Shown piece by piece: positions 29,291-35,910 of a DNA stretch of 37,961 nucleotides. The stretch spans positions 1 to 37,961 of the forward strand of contig NZ_JAANCM010000023.1 of assembly GCF_011603255.1 (NCBI RefSeq). The letters run 5' to 3'. Below the pieces are notes generated by a model. That model worked only from the letters and a program-made list of their open reading frames with translations, was not told the DNA's origin and did not search any database. A program made the position numbers and the translations under genes. This DNA comes from Ferranicluibacter rubi. GTDB lineage: Bacteria > Pseudomonadota > Alphaproteobacteria > Rhizobiales > Rhizobiaceae. Positions within the stretch are counted from its first letter, which is position 1. Each line of letters starts with the position of its first letter.

Positions 29291-29848
29291 ATGTCCACCA
29301 CACACGAAACCATCGCCCTTATCGACGGCAGAACCAAGGCAAACGGCCTTGCTTACACCGCCCGCGTCATCCGCGAGGGCAGGCCCGCAGGGGATCGCTT
29401 TATGCAATATTTCGACAACGGCCAAGTTCTCGCAGACGTAATCAGGGCGGGCCTTTACCGCATTGCGAAGGAAGACGAACAGGTCGCGGAAAACATCTTC
29501 AAGTACCTTTGCGACGAGGATGTTTTGGCTTCTGTTGTTGCCGTTGAAAAGGCCGAGAAGACGGCCGAGGGAATGACCCAGAAACCGAGAATGGAAGTTC
29601 TCGACCTCATGGCTCAATGGGCGGCGGACTCTTGGGATTACGACCTTGAAGACACCGAGGGTTTCGAGTTCCACCGCAACGAATTGCGAGAATACCGAAT
29701 CCGCCTTGAGCAGGAGCGCGAGGCAGAGGAAGCCGCCCGAATACTGGCTTTCGCAAAATCCATCGGTTGCGCGAACAACCTCCCCCTTGCCCGCAAGCTG
29801 GACAGCTTCGAAAAGCGTTTGAACGCTGGATTTTCCACCCGCCGTTGA
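29291..29848 (+). CDS. 185-aa hypothetical protein
   Basis: Helical throughout (LIDGRTKANGLAYTARVIRE, QVLADVIRAGLYRIAKEDEQ, LDLMAQWAADSWDYDLEDTE). The charged C-terminal helix is EYRIRLEQEREAEEAARIL. No metal or nucleotide motif was seen. It follows a structured leader and is followed without a terminator by another. Family not recognised. Confidence 0.77.
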   Translation: MSTTHETIALIDGRTKANGLAYTARVIREGRPAGDRFMQYFDNGQVLADVIRAGLYRIAKEDEQVAENIFKYLCDEDVLASVVAVEKAEKTAEGMTQKPRMEVLDLMAQWAADSWDYDLEDTEGFEFHRNELREYRIRLEQEREAEEAARILAFAKSIGCANNLPLARKLDSFEKRLNAGFSTRR

Positions 29849-29854
29849 TGCCTC

Positions 29855-29950
29855 ATTCTATCGGCCGTGACCCCACGGCCGATATTGGGAAGCATCCCAC
29901 CGCCGATTGCGAACGGCGACCACCCACCGAGAGCCACAGGAATTAGACCA
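29855..29950 (+). ncRNA. Structured leader of the 153-aa gene (internal type)
   Basis: Hairpin I: TATCGGCCG (29859-29867) with CGGCCGATA (29876-29884). Hairpin II: GGG-AAGCAT-CCC. Hairpin III: CGCCG (29901-29905) with CGGCG (29914-29918) around ATTGCGAA. CACAGGAATTAGACC leads to ATG. The last stem differs from the usual CCGCC/GGCGG. Confidence 0.72.
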
Positions 29951-30412
29951 ATGCCGACGAAGACCAAGACACCGCTTAACCCCGCCTTTCACCCGCCGAC
30001 CATGCCACCCGAGGGCATTCCAGTGAAGAACACATGGAAAGTCGGCGTGTATCTCAAGGAAGTCCACGGCAAGGCCGTCAGATGGACGGCCAAGGCCGAG
30101 GACATAACCGCCGCCGCCAAGAGGGCCGAGGACCAGCTTAGAAGAAAGCCGATGGACCCCGCCCACTACGTCGGAGCCGTCGCGGAGTTCGTCACTGCAG
30201 GGCCGACCGCGCCGACCTACACCCAAGCCGTCGCAGGGACGAGGGCGACCCTAATTCGCGGGCCGAATGGCTGGCGGCTCATCAAGGCGCAGACCGTGAA
30301 TAGGTTCGCCCGCGACCGTTCGAATGTCGAACTATTGCTTACTTTCGAGCAGATGGAAGCCATGGCCGCGACGACCCTTTATAGGGCAACAGGAGAACGG
30401 GCCGATGCTTGA
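29951..30412 (+). CDS. 153-aa hypothetical protein
   Basis: After a Pro/Lys-rich head (about 1-25) comes a folded part: KNTWKVGVYLKEVHGKAVRW, ITAAAKRAEDQLRRKPMD, GTRATLIRGPNGWRLIKAQ and ELLLTFEQMEAMAATT. It overlaps the next gene by 8 bp, suggesting translational coupling. No family recognised. Confidence 0.76.
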   Translation: MPTKTKTPLNPAFHPPTMPPEGIPVKNTWKVGVYLKEVHGKAVRWTAKAEDITAAAKRAEDQLRRKPMDPAHYVGAVAEFVTAGPTAPTYTQAVAGTRATLIRGPNGWRLIKAQTVNRFARDRSNVELLLTFEQMEAMAATTLYRATGERADA

Positions 30413-30659
30413 GGATCACACAGCGCGGGCTTGCCGCTTGCTTCCGATGATAGCCGACGAGTTGGCCGACTTCATCCCCAAGATCGTCCTTCACACGACG
30501 AGGGACACCGACGACAAAGCTTTCGTCGGCCTAGTCCTAACCGCCCTCGCGACCCGCTCCCTTCTGTCCTACGAATGGCAGGAGCAAGGCAGGGCCGAGG
30601 CCGTCAAGCGCGGTTTTATCTACCATGCAGGCCGTCACTACTACGTCTCGCCAGCCTGA
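30405..30659 (+). CDS. 84-aa hypothetical protein
   Basis: Helical (MLEDHTARACRLLPMIADEL then LADFIPKIVLHTTRDTDDKA and LVLTALATRSLLSYEWQEQG), ending in an aromatic strand (GRHYYVSPA). GGAGAACGGGCCG is close upstream, inside the end of the previous gene. It closes the 28875 unit before a terminator. Confidence 0.73.
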   Translation: MLEDHTARACRLLPMIADELADFIPKIVLHTTRDTDDKAFVGLVLTALATRSLLSYEWQEQGRAEAVKRGFIYHAGRHYYVSPA

Positions 30660-30685
30660 AATTCAGCGATCGACGAGGACGATCA

Positions 30686-30707
30686 GCCCGCCGCCGGCGG
30701 GCTTTTT
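30686..30707 (+). terminator. Intrinsic terminator
   Basis: GCCCGCC and GGCGGGC arms with a three-base loop are followed by TTTTT. Confidence 0.85.
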
Positions 30708-30882
30708 GTTGACCAGAGATTAGAGGCCGGGCGGCATGGAAAATTCGTTACCGTCGTCAGCGTTGGAGCAAGGATTTCCCGCAAGTCTTTGACGGCCTTT
30801 GATTTTCAGGCAATCGGCGTTTTGTGCCTTGCGTCCTTTGATAGCAGAATCGGATTGCAACCTATGGAGAGGGGAAAAACCG

Positions 30883-31653
30883 ATGATGCAGAACAAGCCG
30901 AAAATGACAGATGCCGTCCGCTATTTCGACGCGCCACAGCTAGACCGTGACCTTGAGGCCAGACTACAGGCCGAGTTCGAGGCCAAGAGGACGGCCAGCC
31001 GTTTCCTCGCAGAAGGTCCGAACGGCAACCGTCCGACACTGGCAGACATTCCGACCGTCGCGCCGATCCGTGTTCCAGTTTCCGAGGTTTCCGATATTAC
31101 CTCGCAGATACTTCGCAAGAATGCCGACGCTTGCGGCACGGCCATAGCGCAAGGATTGAGGCCCTATAATTTCGAGGTAAGGAAGGGCGATCCGACCGTT
31201 TCAACGCCGTTCGAGAAGGCCCCGCACCTGAAGGAAACCGAGGCTTGCCGTATCAAGATCGTCAACCCCGACGGCTCCCATGGCCTTATCGTCGTGAAGG
31301 TTACGAACTTCAATAAGGGCCATGCCGTCGTGACACCTAGCGGCTTGCGCTACGACGGAGTGAAACCCGAATTGATGACGAAGAACGAGCGGCCCGCTTG
31401 TCGTGTTCTCGGTTTCCACGCCGACGAGAACGGCAAAATCCTGTCCGTCGATCCAGCGTTGACCAATAAGGGCGTTGCCTGGACGACTGGTAGCGTCAAG
31501 GAGATCGTGGACAAGGTGGCGCGATCCGCCATCAACGCTCAGAAGCAACAGGCCGTGACGGCAAAGAAGGATAGCCGACCCATGCCGACCCCGAGCGGAC
31601 GTTTCAGCACCCAGCCCGCCGACCGCAAGCCGTCGTCAGGGATGAAGTTCTAA
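30883..31653 (+). CDS. 256-aa protein ending in the RPMPTPSG region
   Basis: ATG 30883 has GAGAGGGGAAAAACCG upstream; the frame extends to 30799 without such a site. The product has a helical N-terminus (VRYFDAPQLDRDLEARLQAE) and a central strand-rich domain (CRIKIVNPDGSHGLIVVKVT, FNKGHAVVTPSGLRYDGV). A helical segment follows (VKEIVDKVARSAINAQKQQA) and then a basic tail with RPMPTPSG at 232-239 and SSGMKF at the end. It is monocistronic between terminators, preceded by an AAAATTCGTTACC block but no structured leader. Unknown family. Confidence 0.78.
   Translation: MMQNKPKMTDAVRYFDAPQLDRDLEARLQAEFEAKRTASRFLAEGPNGNRPTLADIPTVAPIRVPVSEVSDITSQILRKNADACGTAIAQGLRPYNFEVRKGDPTVSTPFEKAPHLKETEACRIKIVNPDGSHGLIVVKVTNFNKGHAVVTPSGLRYDGVKPELMTKNERPACRVLGFHADENGKILSVDPALTNKGVAWTTGSVKEIVDKVARSAINAQKQQAVTAKKDSRPMPTPSGRFSTQPADRKPSSGMKF
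31576..31599 (+). other. RPMPTPSG peptide motif, copy 4
   Basis: Encodes residues 232-239 of the 256-aa protein, in a basic C-terminal tail. Confidence 0.75.
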
Positions 31654-31680
31654 GCCCGCCCCGCTCTACTCTCTGAATCC
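31654..31680 (+). repeat. Dispersed GC-rich repeat after the 256-aa gene
   Basis: GCCCGCCCCG is followed by CTCTACTCTCTGAAT. It begins right after the stop codon. Confidence 0.7.
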
Positions 31681-31727
31681 AGATCGTCGGCCGCATGGCC
31701 TCCCGCCAATGGCCGACCGATAGAGAA

Positions 31728-31751
31728 CCCCGCCCCCACAGCGGGGTTTTT
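31728..31751 (+). terminator. Intrinsic terminator
   Basis: CCCCGC and GCGGGG arms are followed by TTTTT. With its flanks it is nearly identical to 28558-28581. Confidence 0.85.
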
Positions 31752-31853
31752 CTTTGTCTTCCCGCCGACGATCGAGGCCGCGGAACTGCAAAAATTCGTT
31801 GACCTATCGAGAGCCAGGGCGGGCCATTCCTTCCGGTCTTGTCGTGTCAATTT

Positions 31854-31895
31854 TCTAGTTGTTGCGGCCGATCAGAACGGCCCGCATCCTATAAT
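31854..31895 (+). promoter_or_regulatory. Shared upstream promoter block, copy c
   Basis: GTGTCAATTTTCTAG then TTGTTGCGGCC precede TATAAT at 31890-31895. Confidence 0.6.
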
Positions 31896-31897
31896 TA

Positions 31898-31968
31898 CTA
31901 AGTCGATGGCGACTTAGCGGGAGCCGCGAAACACTCCCGACCCACCGAGAGAGCAGGAGTTAACCAGC
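31898..31968 (+). ncRNA. Structured leader of the 144-aa gene, with altered last stem
   Basis: CTAAGTCG (31898-31905) pairs with CGACTTAG (31910-31917). CGGGAG (31918-31923) pairs with CTCCCG (31934-31939) around CCGCGAAACA. The loop motif is kept while every stem pair differs from the usual CCGCC/GGCGG. GAGCAGGAGTTAACCAGC leads to ATG. Confidence 0.75.
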
Positions 31969-32403
31969 ATGGCCCGAGCCAAGAAATCCACGAAGACGAC
32001 CGCCGCGAAAACCACTATCCAGAAGACGGCCGACCGTCTCAGGGGCGCGGTTCATGACCACCTCGACATATCCGCTCACATCAAGCCCGAGGCCCGAACC
32101 GCAACCAAGGCCAAGACGGTAGGTTGCGATATTGAGATTTCGGCCGAGAAGGCCCGCCGACTGGCTACCGCCGTGAGCCTTTACAAGACTGCAGAGAGCG
32201 GGAGCCGAGCAACCAAGTATCACCCGCAGATGAGGGTAACGCCTAGCCCCGAGGCCGTCAGGATCGCCAAGGCAATCAAGGCCGCGATGCCCGCCCACTA
32301 CGTCGCGGAATCTACCTTGGATGTCGTCGCCATCTCCCGCCGCCAGACCAGCGACGAACCCCGCATGATGCAACATTCGGTAATGCCCTACGTCGGCAGA
32401 TGA
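31969..32403 (+). CDS. 144-aa basic hypothetical protein
   Basis: The N-terminus is Lys/Thr/Ala-rich (ARAKKSTKTTAAKTTIQKTA), as in many nucleic-acid-binding tails. A folded part follows: VGCDIEISAEKARRLATAVS and VRIAKAIKAAMPAHYVAEST. The end is Arg/Met-rich. It begins a unit with the 187-aa gene. No family recognised; a DNA- or RNA-binding role would fit the composition. Confidence 0.75.
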   Translation: MARAKKSTKTTAAKTTIQKTADRLRGAVHDHLDISAHIKPEARTATKAKTVGCDIEISAEKARRLATAVSLYKTAESGSRATKYHPQMRVTPSPEAVRIAKAIKAAMPAHYVAESTLDVVAISRRQTSDEPRMMQHSVMPYVGR

Positions 32404-32420
32404 TCCGCCGTTGATGCCGC

Positions 32421-32527
32421 ATTCTATCCCGCCGTCATCGAGCGGCGGGATATTGGGCGGCACCCCATAGACCCAGCCACCCCCGCCCAGCGAAGCGGCG
32501 GAAACCAGAGAGCACGAGAATTAGCAC
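32421..32527 (+). ncRNA. Structured leader of the 187-aa gene (internal type)
   Basis: Hairpin I: TATCCCGCCG (32425-32434) with CGGCGGGATA (32443-32452). Hairpin II: GGG-CGGCA-CCC. Hairpin III: CCGCC (32483-32487) with GGCGG (32497-32501) around CAGCGAAGC. GAGCACGAGAATTAGCAC leads to ATG. Hairpin I is identical to that at 33998. Confidence 0.75.
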
Positions 32528-33091
32528 ATGGACGACCACTATAATAACCGAGGTTCGCACGAACCAGATTTGGCGGCGCTGGCCGCAGAGATCGCCAATA
32601 ACAGGGCAGTCATGACGGCCCTTGCCAGCCTTGAGTTCGACCCCGAGCGGATCGAGGCCGACACGCCTATTATCGTAGACGAGGCGGGCATGACGGACTT
32701 TGATTTCGAGGACGACCGAGACGGCTTCCCCGCCGACGAATGGAAGGTGTCACCCTTCACCGACGAACTGGAAAAAGCCCGCCAGATGATCGGCCCTCTA
32801 TGCCGACAGATGGAAGGGATCGAAGATCGGCGCGTGAGGATCGCCCGCGACCTCGCAGAAGTCTATGCCGCCCTTCAAGGTGTTATCGCCAGTGTCGAAA
32901 CGACAGCCGACCAAGTGGCCGATTTCCCCGACGAGACGATGGCGAAGCTTGACGCGCTGGAAAACGTGCGCCGCGCCATATGGCAATTCAAGCGGGCGGT
33001 GGATTCCGATGCCTTGAGCGATACCATCGCCCAAGCGTGGCTTGCAGACTTGAGCCTGACGGCCGCCGCGCCCGGGTTTCTTAGAAAATAG
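32528..33091 (+). CDS. 187-aa acidic helical protein
   Basis: Residues 12-40 and 78-175 are helical (DLAALAAEIANNRAVMTALA, DELEKARQMIGPLCRQMEGI, LAEVYAALQGVIASVETTAD). The middle is a very acidic loop (DEAGMTDFDFEDDRDGFPAD). A long coiled-coil-like C-terminal half suggests oligomerisation or partner binding. It ends before the terminator at 33122. Function unknown. A degenerate inverted dispersed repeat overlaps its last codons (33080-33101). Confidence 0.77.
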   Translation: MDDHYNNRGSHEPDLAALAAEIANNRAVMTALASLEFDPERIEADTPIIVDEAGMTDFDFEDDRDGFPADEWKVSPFTDELEKARQMIGPLCRQMEGIEDRRVRIARDLAEVYAALQGVIASVETTADQVADFPDETMAKLDALENVRRAIWQFKRAVDSDALSDTIAQAWLADLSLTAAAPGFLRK

Positions 33092-33121
33092 AGCGGGGGC
33101 GAACCGCCGACCGATGACAGA

Positions 33122-33145
33122 AGCCCGCCGACCGTGCGGGCTTTT
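33122..33145 (+). terminator. Intrinsic terminator
   Basis: GCCCGC and GCGGGC arms with a seven-base loop are followed by TTTTT. Confidence 0.85.
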
Positions 33146-33226
33146 TCTTGTCAACAGAATGTCAGTATAAAACTAAATTAGTTGACTACCGTAGATATTC
33201 CCGGCGTGACTACTTCCGTTTTTGAA

Positions 33227-33278
33227 GTGTCAATTTTTTAGTTGTTGCGGCCCGCAAATATCGGTGTCAATCTATAAT
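33227..33278 (+). promoter_or_regulatory. Shared upstream promoter block, copy d
   Basis: GTGTCAATTTTTTAG then TTGTTGCGGCC precede TATAAT at 33273-33278. Confidence 0.6.
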
Positions 33279-33280
33279 TA

Positions 33281-33348
33281 CTAAGTCGGCAGAACGACTT
33301 AGCCGCCCAAGCGAAACGGCGAAACCAGAGCCAACAAGGAAAATGCAG
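33281..33348 (+). ncRNA. Structured leader of the 100-aa gene
   Basis: CTAAGTCG (33281-33288) pairs with CGACTTAG (33295-33302). CCGCC (33303-33307) faces GGCG (33318-33321) around CAAGCGAAAC, one pair shorter than other copies. CAAGGAAAATGCAG leads to ATG 33349. Confidence 0.75.
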
Positions 33349-33651
33349 ATGAACGAGATCACCGAAAAAGCCGCCGCCGCCTACCTCACGTTCCAGGCCC
33401 ACGCGCCCGAGGGCTACCTAGCCGACGCGATCAGCGAGGCCGTCAGGGGCGAGAGGACCGAAATCGAATTTTGGCTCCAGATGGACGAGGATTCGAGCGA
33501 CGAGGAAGACGCTTTCGAGTTCGGAGACGTGGACAGCGAAGACATGCGCCACGCCGTCGTCAGGGCCACGGTAGGCAAGACCCTCAAGCGCATTCAGGCC
33601 GCTTCCGAGCCGTCCTATGACGCGACTTATGCGGGCTACCTAGCCGCCTAA
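33349..33651 (+). CDS. 100-aa acidic hypothetical protein
   Basis: ATG 33349 is preferred over 33343 because AAGGA is properly spaced from it. The protein is acidic (MDEDSSDEEDAFEFGDVDSE in the middle) with helices on each side (AAAAYLTFQAHAPEGYLADA and RHAVVRATVGKTLKRIQAAS). Strongly acidic small proteins of this kind can mimic DNA, but no anti-restriction family is recognised. It shares a unit with the next two genes. Confidence 0.75.
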   Translation: MNEITEKAAAAYLTFQAHAPEGYLADAISEAVRGERTEIEFWLQMDEDSSDEEDAFEFGDVDSEDMRHAVVRATVGKTLKRIQAASEPSYDATYAGYLAA

Positions 33652-33664
33652 CCCGAGATCGAGC

Positions 33665-33681
33665 GGGCGGCTTTGCCGCCC
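33665..33681 (+). other. Intergenic hairpin before the 81-aa gene
   Basis: GGGCGGC and GCCGCCC arms with a TTT loop lie between two genes of one unit. No T-run follows, so it may be an internal processing or stability element. Confidence 0.5.
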
Positions 33682-33735
33682 CTCACCTTCCCGACGACCC
33701 GAACCGACAGATCAACGAGAGCAGGAATTAGCACC

Positions 33736-33981
33736 ATGAACACCGAAATCCAGAAAGCCGCCCGCCAGATCGGACCCGCCTTTGAAGCCTATAAAGCCGC
33801 CGTCGAACGGATGAGCGACCTTTGCGACACGCTTTCATGCGCGTTCGAAATGGACACGCCGGAATTTCAGTCGCTGTCCGAGGACTGCCAGAGGTTCGCC
33901 CTCGTGATCCGAGGCAACAACCTTCACGACTACGACGACATAGCCGCCAAGGCCATGACCGCCGCGCCGATCGAGGCTTGA
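33736..33981 (+). CDS. 81-aa helical hypothetical protein
   Basis: GAGAGCAGGAATTAGCACC, the leader-type ribosome segment, lies before ATG 33736, though without the full hairpin set. The protein is helical with two Cys (NTEIQKAARQIGPAFEAYKA, DLCDTLSCAFEMDTPEFQSL, EDCQRFALVIRGNNLHDYDD). No family recognised. Confidence 0.74.
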   Translation: MNTEIQKAARQIGPAFEAYKAAVERMSDLCDTLSCAFEMDTPEFQSLSEDCQRFALVIRGNNLHDYDDIAAKAMTAAPIEA

Positions 33982-33993
33982 ACCTGATGCTTC

Positions 33994-34082
33994 ATTCTAT
34001 CCCGCCGTCATCGAGCGGCGGGATATTGGGAAGCACCCCCGCCAATGCGAACGGCGGAAACCAGAGAGCAGGAGAATTAGCA
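33994..34082 (+). ncRNA. Structured leader of the 243-aa gene (internal type)
   Basis: Hairpin I: TATCCCGCCG (33998-34007) with CGGCGGGATA (34016-34025). Hairpin II: GGG-AAGCA-CCC. Hairpin III: CCGCC (34039-34043) with GGCGG (34053-34057) around AATGCGAAC. GAGCAGGAGAATTAGCA leads to ATG. Confidence 0.75.
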
Positions 34083-34814
34083 ATGTCCGATATCTACGTA
34101 AACAGCCCCGCATGGATGAGGCCCGAGTTGCCCCTACCCCGCCACATCGTCGGTTCGCGGATCGTCGGCGGCAAGAAGGAAGCCGTTACCGAAGTGAGCA
34201 ACTACATCGCGGAGCGGATCGAGGAATCCGAGTTTCGCCGTCCGACCTTCATTGTGAAGGACGGCCCCGAAGACCTCAACGCCTACGACTACGTTGCAGA
34301 CGTTTGGGACATGGTGCAGCGGATGGTTCCATGGGCGCGTTGCGTCCAAGGTCCGACCCTCAAGACGCTAGACCGCTTGGGACAGGTCCACAGCCCGAAA
34401 AGCTTCATTGCCGACAGCATCGAGCAGATCGAGGGGAGCGGCCTAAGCCACAGGATCACCAACCTTGTGATTTCCACGACACTCAAGAAGCCCGAGGCGA
34501 TCCGCGCCGTCCTGGCACTCATTTGGCGGGAACTGGAAACCGTGGCGACCCATGGCGACGCTTACGGCCACGAATGGGCCGAGGCCGTGACCGCCAGCCT
34601 CAACGAGGTTCAGGCTTACGTCATGCTGGACGGAGAGCAAGCCGCCGCCGACAGGCGCACCGACGCTTTCGTTGTCTTCGCCCTTAACACCTTCAACGGC
34701 GGCGACACCGCCGACAGGTCCACCGAGCCAGCACTTTGCTATCGGGTTTTCGCGTCCGTCCTTGACGGCGGGCTAGGCGAACACCTCGCAATGCACCGCA
34801 ACGGCTTTGAGTGA
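34083..34814 (+). CDS. 243-aa hypothetical protein
   Basis: Alpha/beta N-terminus (GSRIVGGKKEAVTEVSNYIA, FIVKDGPEDLNAYDYVADVW) and a helical C-terminal half (NLVISTTLKKPEAIRAVLAL, IWRELETVATHGDAYGHEWA, TASLNEVQAYVMLDGEQAAA). No metal or nucleotide motif was seen. It is the last gene of the array and ends 9 bp before the res-like repeats of the resolvase. Function unknown. Confidence 0.77.
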   Translation: MSDIYVNSPAWMRPELPLPRHIVGSRIVGGKKEAVTEVSNYIAERIEESEFRRPTFIVKDGPEDLNAYDYVADVWDMVQRMVPWARCVQGPTLKTLDRLGQVHSPKSFIADSIEQIEGSGLSHRITNLVISTTLKKPEAIRAVLALIWRELETVATHGDAYGHEWAEAVTASLNEVQAYVMLDGEQAAADRRTDAFVVFALNTFNGGDTADRSTEPALCYRVFASVLDGGLGEHLAMHRNGFE

Positions 34815-34823
34815 GCGGGCCAG

Positions 34824-34918
34824 CGTGGACATAAAGTGTTCTTTGTGTCCACGTTCTCACCCCTTTAAAACGTCGAACTAAAACAAACCCTCTTGTGGAC
34901 ATAAGGTGTGGACATAAG
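34824..34918. repeat. Candidate res site upstream of the resolvase
   Basis: A 30-bp imperfect inverted repeat (34824-34853) has arms CGTGGACA and TGTCCACG. It is followed by two direct copies of TGTGGACATAAG (34894-34905 and 34907-34918). This set of subsites upstream of a serine resolvase gene is the usual res arrangement, and the resolvase would also repress its own gene here. Confidence 0.75.
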
Positions 34919-34976
34919 TTGGAGGAACGAACCAGCCCGATTCGTGCTTTCAGAGATCAGAAGGAGGGGCGCACAG

Positions 34977-35552
34977 ATGACCCTTTACGGATATGCCCGA
35001 GTTAGCACGAAGGGCCAAAATCTCGTCAGCCAGATAGACGCGCTCACCAAGGCGGGCGTTGCCAAGACGAACCTGTATCAAGAGAAGATCAGCGGAGCCG
35101 AGCGCACTAGGCAATCCCTTCAATCGCTACTCGACACCACGAAGGACGGCGACACCATTGTTGTTGCCCGCCTCGACAGGCTAGGCCGAAGCCTTGCCGA
35201 CCTCATCAAGATCATTGAGGACTTGAGAGCGCGAGGCATTCATTTCGTGTCGCTGGCAGAGCAGATCGACACGCGAACGGCTATTGGAGAGTTGTTTTTC
35301 CACATATCGGGAGCATTCGCGCAATACGAGCGGAGCCTTATAAAGGAGCGCGTAAAGGCGGGGATGCAAGCCCGTATGGCCGAGGGCGTGAAGATGGGGC
35401 CGAAAGAGAAGATGACCCCCGAACAGGCCGTCCTTGCCAGAAAATTAATCGAATCAGGGACGCACGTTAAAGAGGTTGCGGCCGGATTTAACGTTCATCC
35501 GAAAACGATTTACCGAAGCATAGACCGCCTCGCGCCTCAAAATTCGCTTTGA
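34977..35552 (+). CDS. Serine resolvase/invertase
   Basis: The product is 191 aa. YARVSTKGQNLVSQIDAL holds the nucleophile Ser10 with Arg8. VARLDRLGRSLADL is the second catalytic Arg region. EQIDTRTAIGELFFHISGAFA and YERSLIKERVKAGM form the E helix region. The C-terminal HTH is KEVAAGFNVHPKTIYRSIDR. ATG 34977 is chosen for AAGGAGG nine bases upstream; the frame extends to 34908 into the res repeats. It is a small resolvase of the Tn3/Hin type. With the res-like site it probably resolves plasmid multimers; no transposase is present. Confidence 0.93.
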   Translation: MTLYGYARVSTKGQNLVSQIDALTKAGVAKTNLYQEKISGAERTRQSLQSLLDTTKDGDTIVVARLDRLGRSLADLIKIIEDLRARGIHFVSLAEQIDTRTAIGELFFHISGAFAQYERSLIKERVKAGMQARMAEGVKMGPKEKMTPEQAVLARKLIESGTHVKEVAAGFNVHPKTIYRSIDRLAPQNSL

Positions 35553-35910
35553 TAACAAACGCTTGGAAAATTTAGGGATTTTTCTTTTCGTCGGCTATTG
35601 CGCGACTCATGTCCCACGCGCAAACTAAAAGGGCTTCCTGATTCCTTTGGCGAGGAAAGAGGAAGCCCTTCAAAAGCGATTGCGAAGGCCCGAGCAAACC
35701 GAAACGATGTTTTTGCGAAACTTTCGGTAGGCCCAAGTTTTGAGAGCATTAGGGACAGGGAATTAGCTAACCTGCCTCGAAGCCCTCGCATGTCTTGAAT
35801 ATAGCGTTTCCCATGTGTGAGAGCAAGAGGGAGCCGCGATAGGACCGCTATTTTTTTAGCGATCCACAAGCGTAACATGGGTTTGCCGTCCGCTTCAGAA
35901 CGGACGATAG
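35553..35910. other. Gap after the resolvase
   Basis: AT-richer than its surroundings. It holds the hairpin 35631-35668, the palindrome CGCTATTTTTTTAGCG (near 35847-35862) and an inverted repeat GTCCG to CGGAC just before the helicase start (35888-35905). Open frames of 66 codons (plus) and 147 codons (minus) cross it but overlap in opposite strands and resemble no family, so none is called. Confidence 0.5.
35631..35670. terminator. Long hairpin after the resolvase
   Basis: GGGCTTCCT (35631-35639) and AGGAAGCCC (35660-35668) pair around a 20-base loop, preceded by AAAA and followed by TT. It may be a bidirectional terminator. Confidence 0.5.

Larger units (their letters stand above)
31654..31968. 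other. Gap with repeat, terminator, promoter block and leader
   Basis: No gene was seen. It holds the dispersed repeat, the terminator 31728-31751, AAAATTCGTTGACC at 31791, the promoter block 31854-31895 and the leader 31898-31968. Confidence 0.65.

Noticed and set aside
26405-31653. RPMPTPSG copies as a DNA repeat captured in coding sequence
   Set aside because: The copy at 1192 differs at several silent positions and similarity does not extend to flanking DNA, so a peptide-level cause is more likely.
22497-34814. Integron cassette array
   Set aside because: The units end in ordinary terminators rather than attC-type sites, and no tyrosine integrase is present.
35598-35798. Plus-strand open frame of 66 codons in the same gap
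   Set aside because: It contains the long 35631-35668 hairpin, has no good ribosome site and overlaps the opposite frame; too weak to call.
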